A stretch of DNA of 39,765 nt from assembly GCA_035509615.1 (NCBI GenBank), contig DATJLK010000007.1, forward strand, positions 1 through 39,765, written 5' to 3'. Position numbers and translations under genes: made by a program. Origin of the DNA: AP-15 sp035509615 (GTDB lineage: Bacteria > Pseudomonadota > Alphaproteobacteria > ATCC43930 > CGMCC-115725). Shown here piece by piece: positions 16,601 through 24,192 of this stretch (its first letter is position 1; every line of letters starts with the position of its first letter). The notes beneath the pieces are model-generated. The model was not told where the DNA came from, did not search any database, and saw nothing but the letters and a program-made list of their open reading frames with translations.

Positions 16601-17177
16601 CGCCGCGGTGCTTTTGTTGGCCTTCGGGCGACAGGGTTGCCCAGGCGGCGTAGCGCTGCGCCGTCGCCAGCGCCGCGGCGTTGCCGGTCTCGTCGTCGAG
16701 CCAGCGCGCGACATGCTCGGCGTAGCGCCGTTCCCACGCCGCGAGGCTGTCGAGCCGGTCACCCATCAGCACGCCGCCCATCAGCAGGTCGAGTTCGCCG
16801 GCAAGGGCGGCGCCGTCGATCGCCGCCGCCTCCTGCTCCTTGACGCCTTTGACGGCGCGGCGCTGTACGAACAAGCGCTTTACCGAATAAACCGGCGCCA
16901 GCTCGTGATGGAGCTCCTGCAATGCCCTGACCTCGGCGGCAATCCCGAACAATTGCCCCAGGAAATCCTCGACATGCGGTGCGGTGTCGACCAGCAGGTC
17001 GGATTCGCCGGCGCGGTCCAATGCGTCGGGATCGCGCCGCGCCGTCATCAGCCGGTCGTGCAACCCGCTATCGGCAGCGGCGAGATGCGCGACAAAAGCC
17101 CGGTCGACGCGGACGAGGCCGTCGCGATCGTAGAGGTCTGGCAACAGCAGCCCGTCTTTCAGGGCGAGATCGGTCAT
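13629..17177 (-). CDS. Giant flavoprotein: GltD-like and PyrK-like halves fused (NfnAB-type architecture)
   Basis: 1182 residues. About 1-235: a helical N-terminal region I do not recognise. About 236-870: glutamate-synthase small-subunit-like part, with cysteine clusters (CIWCHNQGKDSC, then CNDCMKACIY) that suit Fe-S binding, an FAD loop VVGLGPAG near 397, and a second Rossmann loop IGGGLTAIDTATES near 572. About 880-1160: dihydroorotate-dehydrogenase electron-transfer-like part, with GQFYRLQNYE (FAD), LLVGGGLGNAVL (NAD) and a C-terminal cysteine set (CMMKEICAQC and later FSCF) like the PyrK [2Fe-2S] site. The same two modules form the electron-bifurcating NfnAB complex, but as separate chains. 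No function is proven. It is convergent with metZ and transcribed alone. Confidence 0.85.
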   Translation of the reverse strand: MTDLALKDGLLLPDLYDRDGLVRVDRAFVAHLAAADSGLHDRLMTARRDPDALDRAGESDLLVDTAPHVEDFLGQLFGIAAEVRALQELHHELAPVYSVKRLFVQRRAVKGVKEQEAAAIDGAALAGELDLLMGGVLMGDRLDSLAAWERRYAEHVARWLDDETGNAAALATAQRYAAWATLSPEGQQKHRGGVLFQVPQRLDMTHLVPVETIERDGVTMLRLPQDEWRRREGFALTDHGTDLTGALDEANYCIWCHNQGKDSCSQGLREKDGAFKKSVFGVTLAGCPLEEKISELNLVKARGYSLGALAIVAVDNPICAATGHRICNDCMKACIYQRQQPVDIPQIETRTLKDVLGLPWGFEIYSLLTRWNPLNIRRPLPRPETGKKVLVVGLGPAGFTLAHHLINDGHFVAAIDGLKIEPLPGEISGVNPDGSRLPFRPIRDVAELVDSLDDRVMAGFGGVAEYGITVRWDKNFLKIVRLLLERRAEFAMYGGVRFGGTMTIDSAFALGFDHVALCAGAGRPTVIPMPNNLAPGVRQASDFLMALQLTGAAKTSSIANLSVRLPVVVIGGGLTAIDTATESLAYYPVQVEKFLSRYETLVAERGEAAVRAEWNMAERESAAEFIAHGRALRAERELARREGRAPRFAELLDGWGGVTIAYRRRLIDAPSYTLNHEEVAKAMEEGIRFAELLTPAEVEVDAFGQARALRLTRHRPQEVGGGGPSVDQGPGETVVLPARTILVAAGTQPNTVLAREDPDNIVLDGRYFRALDEDGSPAVPERVAKPTQVRVLTHLRHDGRAVSFFGDLHPSFSGNVVKAMGGATRGYPVVSRLLARRPASAPPPAELRLRLDDELRARVHEVIRLTSKILEIVIKAPMAARAFKPGQFYRLQNYETLAARVDGTTLAMEGLALTGAAVDRERGLLSTIVLEMGGSSDLCALLKPGEPVILMGPTGTPTETPSGETVLLVGGGLGNAVLFSIAAALRAQGSRVLYFAGYKTIADRYKVEDIERSADTVVWCCDEAPGFVPGRPQDGTFVGNIVEAIAAYGAGDLGPVAIPLGAVDRIIAIGSDGMMNAVAQARQARLKGYFRPDHRAIASINSPMQCMMKEICAQCLQMHRDPMTGTETVVFSCFNQDQEMDQVDFAALHRRLSQNGAQEKLTKLWIDRCLHHLGERPALAAE

Positions 17178-17531
17178 CGGCGGCGGAGATCCAAAAAAGC
17201 GGAGCGTATGACAAAATAGTTAAGTGGTGCCGGAATGGCGCAGCCACGACAATTCGCCGCGCCAGCGTTGCGCCCGCCTCGGTATTGTCGCTGCAGATGT
17301 TGGGTCGTTGCCGCTGCCGGTAAAGGGCGCTCGGGCAGGCCAGGGCGAAGGGGCCTGCCAGGAATCCGCTATCCCGGCGGCGGTGCGCAGCTCGAGACGC
17401 ATTTTTCTTTTCGACCGTTGTCGAGGTCATCTCGGCAACCGCCTGGTTTATCGCCGTCGGGACTCTTCGCCTCGATCATCCCCACGCAATCGGGCGCCGC
17501 GCCGGATCAATCCTCGTTATCGCCCCCTTTA
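17178..17531. other. 354-base non-coding stretch
   Basis: No convincing gene is seen on either strand; the open frames here lack ribosome-binding sites and protein-like composition. It holds an 8-base perfect hairpin (see 17334-17359) and the upstream region of the giant flavoprotein, which includes a short AT-rich run near 17190-17222 that could contain its promoter. Confidence 0.6.
17334..17359. repeat. Perfect 8-bp hairpin downstream of the small helical gene
   Basis: GGCAGGCC (17334-17341) pairs with GGCCTGCC (17352-17359) around a ten-base loop. It lies about 170 bases past the 3' end of the gene at 17532-17786 on the minus strand. No T-run follows, so a terminator role is only possible. 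Confidence 0.4.
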
Positions 17532-17786
17532 TTACCGGCCGGGCGGCCGCTGTCGTGCGCGGTCCCGACACCGCGCTCGATCGTGCCATGCACATGTCGC
17601 GTGATCGCGGCTCGACCGCGACAGCTCACGGCTTCTCTCCAACTCAGAGCGCACGATCGCCGCCAGCCGGTGCGCTTCTTCGGTTTCCTGATGGACGCGC
17701 AGGGCGGTACGGCGAACCTCTTCGGCAAGCGCCTGGATCCGTTCCAAGAGATGCCGCAGCCGGATTTCGCTCGCGTTTTCCGCCAT
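17532..17786 (-). CDS. Small helical protein next to CheB (hypothetical)
   Basis: 84 residues; ATG at 17786 preceded by AGGAAGG at good spacing, which supports a real gene. Residues 1-55 are strongly helical and charged (SEIRLRHLLERIQALAEEVR, then HQETEEAHRLAAIVRSELER) and could form a coiled coil. The last 25 residues are Arg/His/Cys-rich and low in structure, perhaps the result of a frameshift near the 3' end. It follows the CheB-type gene by about 20 bases and is probably in its operon. I recognise no family. Confidence 0.55.
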   Translation of the reverse strand: MAENASEIRLRHLLERIQALAEEVRRTALRVHQETEEAHRLAAIVRSELERSRELSRSSRDHATCAWHDRARCRDRARQRPPGR

Positions 17787-17806
17787 GATCGGCCCTTCCT
17801 AGGCTG

Positions 17807-18778
17807 CTATTCGGAGGCTTCCTGCAGCTTGAGACCATTACCCGCCAGTTCGGGCACAACCTGGCGGATCGCATTGGCCTGTTTTTCCGCTTCGGCCAGC
17901 ACGCGCTCCCAATATTGCTGGCCATATTTTCTGCCTGCCATCCGCGAATCCTCCGCCATCTGGCGCGACAACTCGATACGTTCGTTCAGCACGCGCTGCA
18001 CCACATCAACGGCCTTTTCGATCAATTCGAGCTGCGCCGGCAGTAATTCCGTCGCACCGAAAATGTGACCGATATGACAACGGTACTGTGCGGCAGGCCC
18101 ATTACCGGACTTCCGCAAGGCACCACCGCATTCGGGACAGGTCAGCGCGAGTGGCTGTTCCAGCATCGAGATCGGCTCCGGCAACGGGCTTGGCGGCTTT
18201 GATCCGGCGGCTGGGATCGGTTCGAGCGACAACCGGACGAGCAAGGACGGCAGATCGGCCTCCGCCGCGATAAAATCGGGGCCGACGACCTCGGCGGCGG
18301 CTTGCGGCATATCCGCGACCGCGGCGTCCTGCGGATCGAGGATCACCGCGATCCCGCCCGCCCGCTTGATCGTATCGAGCCCGGCAGCACCGTCGCTGCC
18401 GCCCCCGCTCAACACGACGCCAATCACCCGCTCGCCGTAAGCGGTCGCGACCGAGCGGAACAACGGGTCGATTGCCGGCCGGGTGAAATGTTCACGCGGA
18501 CCGCGCGACAGTCGCAGCACTCCACGCTCGACCAGGAGATGCCGATCTGTCGGCGCCACATAGATATGCGCGGCTTCGATCGCCTCACCATCGCGGGCAA
18601 AGCTGACCGGCAATCTCGCGGCAGTGGCGAGCAGCTCCGCCATACGGCTGCGGCTGTGGCCGATATGCACGACGAGGAACACATTTCCGGTGAAGCTGCT
18701 CGGCAGCGTCGAGACGATTTCTCGCAGGGTTTCAGGGCTGCCCGCCGAACCGCCGATCGCTATAATGTCCCGGTTCAT
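17807..18778 (-). CDS. CheB-type methylesterase with C-terminal zinc ribbon
   Basis: 323 residues from the ATG at 18778; GGGGAG lies just upstream, and the longer frame to 19138 would run into the divergent gene. The CheB catalytic triad is visible: S11 (IAIGGSAGS), H38 (VVHIGH) and D129 (SGGGSDGAAGL). There is no receiver domain, so it is not regulated like classical CheB. The C-terminal part carries CPECGG and YRCHIGHIFG, a likely zinc-binding site, followed by a long helical tail. Methylesterases remove methyl groups from glutamate residues of signalling receptors. No receptor gene is in the window. It is divergent from the kinase gene at 18963. Confidence 0.88.
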   Translation of the reverse strand: MNRDIIAIGGSAGSPETLREIVSTLPSSFTGNVFLVVHIGHSRSRMAELLATAARLPVSFARDGEAIEAAHIYVAPTDRHLLVERGVLRLSRGPREHFTRPAIDPLFRSVATAYGERVIGVVLSGGGSDGAAGLDTIKRAGGIAVILDPQDAAVADMPQAAAEVVGPDFIAAEADLPSLLVRLSLEPIPAAGSKPPSPLPEPISMLEQPLALTCPECGGALRKSGNGPAAQYRCHIGHIFGATELLPAQLELIEKAVDVVQRVLNERIELSRQMAEDSRMAGRKYGQQYWERVLAEAEKQANAIRQVVPELAGNGLKLQEASE

Positions 18779-18962
18779 GTTCTCCCCAACCGGCTGCGAA
18801 CGGTCGCGCCATCGGGACGCCCTCGACGCGGCGAGCCTGATACAGCAACGGCGGCATTGGCCGCCGGTTCCTGGGCTGGGTGGAACAACCACTTCGCCAA
18901 AGCTGTAACCAACCCCGTGAACATCTGTTTCCAAGAATAAGACCAACGAATAGGATCGGCTG

Positions 18963-21900
18963 ATGCTATCGGATCTTCCTATTGTCGGGATTGGCGCTTC
19001 GGCGGGTGGGGTTGAAGCGCTCGAAGCATTCTTCAGGTCTGTGCCGGACGATAACGGTTTGGCGTTTGTGGTCGTTACCCATCTGTCGCCCGACCGCAAG
19101 AGCATGCTCGCGGAAATCCTCGGCCGGGCCACGCACATGCCGGTCGTCGACGCCCAGAATGACCAGGAAGTCGAAGCCGAACATGTTTATGTTCTGCCGC
19201 CGGGTGCCATACTGACGATCAGCAATGGCCGGTTGCAGCTGCGCCATACCGGGCCCGGCCATGAGCGGGCGCCGATCGACGTCTTTTTCAATTCGCTCGC
19301 TGAGGACCAAGCCGAGTATGCCATCGGCGTCGTGCTGTCGGGCGGTGGCAGCGACGGCACACTCGGCCTCAAGGCGATCAAGGAAAATGGCGGCCTGACG
19401 GTCGCGCAGGGGACGAATGTGACGCGCCCGCGCTTTGTCGAGATGCCGGCGAGCGCGATCGCGGCCGGCTTTGTCGATCTCGAGCTGCCAGTCGAGCACA
19501 TTGCCGAACGGATCATCGCTTATGTCCGCGACTGGGGCTCCTTTGATCCGGAGCGTCCAAGCGACGCTCTAACGCAGATCTACGAGGTTCTGGGCGCACG
19601 AACCGGTCACGATTTCAACGAATATAAGGAACGCACGTTTCAGCGCCGCGTCCAGCGCCGCATGCAGGTCGTCCAGATTACCAAGCTCGCGGAATATGCC
19701 GAGCGCCTGCAGCAACAACCGGAAGAGGTCAGCGCGCTGTTTCGCGACCTGTTGATCGGCGTCACCGATTTTTTTCGTGACATGGCGGCGTTTGAGGCGT
19801 TGGAGAATTCGGTCATCCCGCATCTGTTCGAGGATAAGACCGCCGATGACGAGATTCGGGTCTGGGTCGCCGGCTGTTCGACCGGAGAGGAAGCTTATTC
19901 AATCGCCATTCTGCTGAGGGAGCAGCTCGAAAGGCGATCGTCGCCGCCGCGCATCCAGATATTTGCGACCGATATCGACGAGGCCGCATTGGCCATGGCG
20001 CGAGCCGCGCGTTATCCGGCTACCATCGTCAATTCGGTTACACCGGAACGGCTGCAGCGCTATTTTGTCGATGAAGCTGGCAGTTATCGGCTCGTCAAAG
20101 AGCTGCGCGACATGTGCATTTTTTCGGTGCATAGCATAATCCGCGACCCCCCGTTTTCCCGCCTTGACCTGATTTCATGCCGTAATCTGCTGATATATCT
20201 GAAATCTGCACTACAGGCACAGATAATCCCGTTATTTCACTATTCGCTTCGGGCTGGTGGCTATCTGTTCCTCGGCCCGTCGGAAAACGTGACGCGATAT
20301 AGCGAGCTGTTCTCAATCATCGACCGCCGCAGCAGACTTTTCCGCCGCCGTGATCTGGTCTCCCGGCCGCCGCTGCCATTGCGCCAATTCACACCGCAGT
20401 CGCGGCAGGATCTGCCAAGTCGCGACTCGGCACAGAGTGGCTTGTTGCAGCGCTCCGACGCGTTACGGCGGATCGCGGCAACGATCGTCGAGCATTTCGC
20501 GCCGACCTACGTCATCGTCGACGAGGGTGGCCAAGCGCTTTATTTCTCGTCAGGGACTGGAAAATACCTGCAGGCGGCGGCGGGCCCGCCAAGCCGCGAT
20601 CTGGTGGCCATGGCGCGACCGGGGTTGCGCAATGATCTGCGTGCCGCGCTGCAGAACGCAAAATCGAGCGGCCGGCGGGTAGTGCGCGACCGCATCGCGG
20701 TTCAAATCAACGGCGGCATCCAAATGATCAGCGTCGCCGTCGAGCCGATCAGCGCGGACAAGGAGATCGTCTACGGTGTCGTCTTTGCCGACCGCGGACC
20801 GGTACAAGCGGAGAATGAGCATCCGGCCGGATCGCCCCGGGAGAATGACGGCACGGTCGATCAGATCGAAAAGGAGCTGCAGGAAACCAGGGAGCGGCTG
20901 CAATCGACAATCGAAGAGCTGGAAACCGCCAACGAAGAATTTCGCTCGTCCAACGAGGAATTGCTTTCGGTCAACGAAGAGCTTCAATCCACCAACGAAG
21001 AGCTCGAAACCTCGAAAGAGGAATTGCAATCGGTCAATGAGGAACTGCAGACAGTGAACAGCGAGCTCTCGACCAAGATCGAGGAATTGGACCGGGCGAA
21101 CGCCGATCTGTACAATTTGTTTGAAAGCACCGGGGTGGCGACCGTTTTTCTTGACCGGTACTTGGTGATCCGCAGCTTTACCCCGGCGGTCAGGGTGCTG
21201 TTCAATCTGCTGCCCAGCGACCGCGGCCGGCCGTTGACCGATATCGTTGCCCGGTTTGTGTATCGTGATCTCGAAAAGGATATGAGATCGGTACTGGAGG
21301 ATGGCATTCCGGTCGAGCGCTCGGTCAGCCTCGCCGATGGCGGCGGGCACTATCTGGCGCGGATCGTGCCCTATCACGCGGTCGGCGGCACCATCGACGG
21401 CGTGCTGTTGACCTTTGTCGATGTCACCCACCTCGTAGCCGCCGAAGAACAGCAAAGGGTATTGACCGCCGAACTCAGCCACCGGGTCAAAAACACCTTG
21501 GCGGTGGTTGCGTCGATCGCTGAACGCACCTTGCCCGATGGCGTGGTCAAAATCGATTTTCTCGGGCGTTTGCATGCGCTGGGCCACACCCATGACCTGC
21601 TCGCCGAGGGCAATTGGACCGAAACCCGGTTGAGCGATGTAATCAACGCCGAGTTGGCGCTGCATATGACCAATGGCGGCGCCAATCTGAGCCTCAACGG
21701 GCCGCCGGTGCTGCTGAAGCCGCAGGCCGCGCTGTTTCTGACGCTCGCCATCCACGAGCTCGCGACCAACGCCGCCAAATACGGCGCGCTGTCGGTCCCG
21801 GAGGGGCGGGTCGAGATCCGATGGCAGATAGCCGCTGCTTCGCCGCCCCGGCTCGAATTGACCTGGTTGGAGCACGGCGGTCCGAAAGTTGACGGCATGG

Positions 21901-22118
21901 GCAAGCCCGGTTTTGGGACGGAACTGATCGAACGAGGTCTTCGTTTCGAATTGCAAGGTGAAGCAAAATTCGAGCTCGTTGACGGATGTCTTCAATGCCG
22001 GATGATGATCCCGGCGGATCCCGATCGCCTGGTGTTTGTCTCCCCGACTGAGCAGCCGGAACAAGAGGAACAACCTCATGAAGACAAGATTCGACGGGCT
22101 CAGAATCCTGGTGGTTGA
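18963..22118 (+). CDS. CheB-CheR-PAS-HWE hybrid sensor kinase
   Basis: 1051 residues; ATG after AGGA. Order: CheB methylesterase, about 5-195, with triad S13, H40 and D131; CheR methyltransferase, about 200-490 (SAM loop VAGCSTGEEAYS, then FATDIDEAAL); a PAS-like region about 505-610; a coiled coil about 640-715 made of repeated ETANEE/SSNEE/SVNEE heptads; a PAS domain about 716-820; and an HWE-family histidine kinase from about 830. The phospho-acceptor is H840 (ELSHRVKNTLAVV); HELATNAAKYGAL is the N-box and TWLEHGG carries the W-x-E. The fusion puts receptor-type methylation chemistry and a kinase in one chain. The response regulator gene overlaps its 3' end by 41 bases. Confidence 0.93.
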   Translation: MLSDLPIVGIGASAGGVEALEAFFRSVPDDNGLAFVVVTHLSPDRKSMLAEILGRATHMPVVDAQNDQEVEAEHVYVLPPGAILTISNGRLQLRHTGPGHERAPIDVFFNSLAEDQAEYAIGVVLSGGGSDGTLGLKAIKENGGLTVAQGTNVTRPRFVEMPASAIAAGFVDLELPVEHIAERIIAYVRDWGSFDPERPSDALTQIYEVLGARTGHDFNEYKERTFQRRVQRRMQVVQITKLAEYAERLQQQPEEVSALFRDLLIGVTDFFRDMAAFEALENSVIPHLFEDKTADDEIRVWVAGCSTGEEAYSIAILLREQLERRSSPPRIQIFATDIDEAALAMARAARYPATIVNSVTPERLQRYFVDEAGSYRLVKELRDMCIFSVHSIIRDPPFSRLDLISCRNLLIYLKSALQAQIIPLFHYSLRAGGYLFLGPSENVTRYSELFSIIDRRSRLFRRRDLVSRPPLPLRQFTPQSRQDLPSRDSAQSGLLQRSDALRRIAATIVEHFAPTYVIVDEGGQALYFSSGTGKYLQAAAGPPSRDLVAMARPGLRNDLRAALQNAKSSGRRVVRDRIAVQINGGIQMISVAVEPISADKEIVYGVVFADRGPVQAENEHPAGSPRENDGTVDQIEKELQETRERLQSTIEELETANEEFRSSNEELLSVNEELQSTNEELETSKEELQSVNEELQTVNSELSTKIEELDRANADLYNLFESTGVATVFLDRYLVIRSFTPAVRVLFNLLPSDRGRPLTDIVARFVYRDLEKDMRSVLEDGIPVERSVSLADGGGHYLARIVPYHAVGGTIDGVLLTFVDVTHLVAAEEQQRVLTAELSHRVKNTLAVVASIAERTLPDGVVKIDFLGRLHALGHTHDLLAEGNWTETRLSDVINAELALHMTNGGANLSLNGPPVLLKPQAALFLTLAIHELATNAAKYGALSVPEGRVEIRWQIAAASPPRLELTWLEHGGPKVDGMGKPGFGTELIERGLRFELQGEAKFELVDGCLQCRMMIPADPDRLVFVSPTEQPEQEEQPHEDKIRRAQNPGG

Positions 22119-22449
22119 AGATGAATATTTGGTAGCGTCGTTGATCCAGGATATTTTGGAAATGGCGGGATGCGTTGTTTCGGGCCCGATCCCGCGGCTC
22201 ACCGAAGCGGTCGATGCGGCCAAGGTCGATGCCTGCGATGCCGCGGTACTTGACGTCAATCTGGGCGGCAACCGGGTCTTCCCCGTAGCCGAGGTTTTGT
22301 CGCACCGGCACATCCCGTTTATCTTTGTCACTGGCTATGGCGGCGGCAACCTGCCGGAGGAGCATCACTCGCGGCCGACACTCCGCAAGCCGTTCCGCAA
22401 TGACGAGTTGCTGAATGCGATTTCAGCTCTGATCAATCCGGCTGTATAA
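22078..22449 (+). CDS. Single-domain response regulator (FATGUY-like)
   Basis: 123 residues from the ATG at 22078, which follows AAGAGGAA; the start lies inside the kinase gene, so the two are translationally coupled. Receiver features: acidic pair E14-D15 and E16, phospho-acceptor D59 (AAVLDVNLGG), FIFVTGYGGG, and the lysine in TLRKPF. The FVTGYG segment resembles the FATGUY subgroup of alphaproteobacterial regulators, which work with HWE/HisKA_2 kinases. There is no output domain, so it should relay phosphate or bind a partner. Pairing with the upstream kinase is very likely. Confidence 0.93.
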   Translation: MKTRFDGLRILVVEDEYLVASLIQDILEMAGCVVSGPIPRLTEAVDAAKVDACDAAVLDVNLGGNRVFPVAEVLSHRHIPFIFVTGYGGGNLPEEHHSRPTLRKPFRNDELLNAISALINPAV

Positions 22450-22508
22450 AAGCTGCGGTTGGGCCATCGAACGCCGAGCCTGCTGCCCCGTGCCTCGGCC
22501 CCGGAGAA

Positions 22509-22532
22509 GCGCCTCGCGCTAAAAGGAGGCGC
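22509..22532. repeat. Perfect 7-bp hairpin between response regulator and HpaB-type gene
   Basis: GCGCCTC (22509-22515) pairs with GAGGCGC (22526-22532), loop GCGCTAAAAG. It lies 60 bases after the regulator stop. There is no T-run, so it is only a possible transcription end. Confidence 0.4.
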
Positions 22533-22639
22533 GCCTCGCCCCCGCCGCCTCGACCCCGCTGCCCGCCGCCTGCTTGGCAATTCCTGACGGTCCGGGGTAA
22601 ACCTCATTCCGCCGACCATAAAAAATCCAGGAGCGGAGA

Positions 22640-24130
22640 ATGAGAACAGGGGCGGAGTACCGCGCCGCATTGCGCGACGGACGGCGCGTCTGGGTCATGG
22701 GCGAAGGGATCATCGACGATGTGACGACCCACCCCGCGACCCGCGCCGTCGTCGACGAATACGTCGCCTGGTATGATCTGCTGGGCGACGATGTCTGGCA
22801 GGACACCGCCCTCAGCCCACCCGATCGCCATGGCAAGCGCGCCCCCTGGGCCTATGTCGCGCCGAGAACCGCCGACGAACTGGCGGCGATGGGCCGGTTT
22901 TTTGCCGCCACGACGTTTTTGAGCGCCGGCAACATCACCCATACCCCGGCTTACGGCCATCTGATCGCGCTCGGGCTTTACTGCGCCGTCGCCGAACGCG
23001 ACGCGTCGCCGCAACAGATCGAGCACGCCGCCCGCTATCGCGAGATGATCGCGGCGACCGGACGGTTTCTGACATTTTGCGGCGGCGGCCCGACGATCGG
23101 CTATCGCATGCGCGAGAACCCGGCCGATCGGGCGGCGCTAAAGATCATCCGCGAAACCGATGCCGGGCTCGTCGTCTCGGGCAAGATCGGCATGCATACG
23201 AGCCCCGCCTATGCCGAGGACCTCTACGTCGGCAGCGTCTCCGGCATCGAGATCGACGGCCAGCGCGTGACCTTTATCGTGCCGGTGGGCGCGCCCGGGA
23301 TCACCGTCTTGTGCCGCAAGAGCGCGGCGCGCGATCAGAACCCGTTTGTGTCGCCGCTGTCGAGCCGCTTTGACGAACTCGACGGCCAGATGTGGCTCGA
23401 CAATGTGTTCGTGCCGTGGGAGAGGGTGTTCTTTCTCGGCCAGTCGCCCGAGCCGGTGGTGCGTTGGCTGATCTGGCATCACCTCTATGGCTGGCTGTCC
23501 AAGGCCGAGTTTACGCTCGGCCTTGCCTTGGCGCTGGCGCATGCGATGGGTCTCGCCAGGCATGAGCAGACGATCGACTATCTGCTCGATCTGACCGTCG
23601 ACGTGCAGACGGTGCGCAGCTGCCTCGTCGCCTGCGAGCGCGACGCGCGGTTCACTGCGACCGGCTATTGCGTTCCCAACCACGCGCATCTCGCCGCCGG
23701 CGGGTTGGCGATGCTGCGCGCCCGGCCGCGGATGGCCGAGATCCTGCGCATTGTTCCCGGATCCTCGCTGGTCGTCGCCCCGTCCGATCGCGATCTTGCC
23801 GCCCCCGAACTCGCCGAGGGCCTTGCCGAATCGTTTGGCGGCGGCGGCTATACCGCATTGCAACGCACCGCCTTGCTGCAGATGGCGTGGGATCATGTCT
23901 CCTCCGCTCTCGACGGCCGTGAATCGGCGTTCGAACTGCACGCCAGCGGCGGGGTTCCGGCCTGGCGCGGCCGGCTGCGACACAATTTTGAAAGCTACAA
24001 CGATCTGGCCAACCGGGTCGTGGCGGCGCTCGGCATCGCGATGCCCGAAATCGATCTCGATCACCTCCGCGAGGTTGCGTGGGCGCCGCGCCGCTCGGTC
24101 ACCCCGCCGCCGGGCGGAAAGGCCGAATAA
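22640..24130 (+). CDS. HpaB-family flavin-dependent monooxygenase (oxygenase component)
   Basis: 496 residues with the 4-hydroxyphenylacetate 3-hydroxylase layout: an N-terminal part starting MRTGAEYRAALRDGRRVW, ATTFLSAGNITHTPAYGHL in the helical region, THPATRAVVDEY, and the signature DNVFVPWERVFFLG. Family members use FADH2 supplied by a separate reductase to hydroxylate phenolic substrates. No HpaC-type reductase is in the window, so a reductase elsewhere must serve it. The substrate cannot be named; several family members act on compounds other than 4-hydroxyphenylacetate. The start follows GGAG. A binding-protein gene follows 62 bases later. Confidence 0.88.
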   Translation: MRTGAEYRAALRDGRRVWVMGEGIIDDVTTHPATRAVVDEYVAWYDLLGDDVWQDTALSPPDRHGKRAPWAYVAPRTADELAAMGRFFAATTFLSAGNITHTPAYGHLIALGLYCAVAERDASPQQIEHAARYREMIAATGRFLTFCGGGPTIGYRMRENPADRAALKIIRETDAGLVVSGKIGMHTSPAYAEDLYVGSVSGIEIDGQRVTFIVPVGAPGITVLCRKSAARDQNPFVSPLSSRFDELDGQMWLDNVFVPWERVFFLGQSPEPVVRWLIWHHLYGWLSKAEFTLGLALALAHAMGLARHEQTIDYLLDLTVDVQTVRSCLVACERDARFTATGYCVPNHAHLAAGGLAMLRARPRMAEILRIVPGSSLVVAPSDRDLAAPELAEGLAESFGGGGYTALQRTALLQMAWDHVSSALDGRESAFELHASGGVPAWRGRLRHNFESYNDLANRVVAALGIAMPEIDLDHLREVAWAPRRSVTPPPGGKAE

Positions 24131-24192
24131 TCACTACGAGATGCCTGGGAATGGTATTGATCGGTCGAACGGGCCGGTCGACAGGAGGGGTC

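Noticed and set aside
14598..17219. 873-codon open frame on the plus strand
   Set aside because: It is antisense to the well-supported 1182-residue flavoprotein, is rich in Arg, His and Gln as expected for the opposite strand of GC-rich coding DNA, and has no recognisable domain.
20550..22331. 593-codon open frame on the minus strand
   Set aside because: Antisense to the HWE kinase gene and response regulator, whose domains and catalytic residues are clear.
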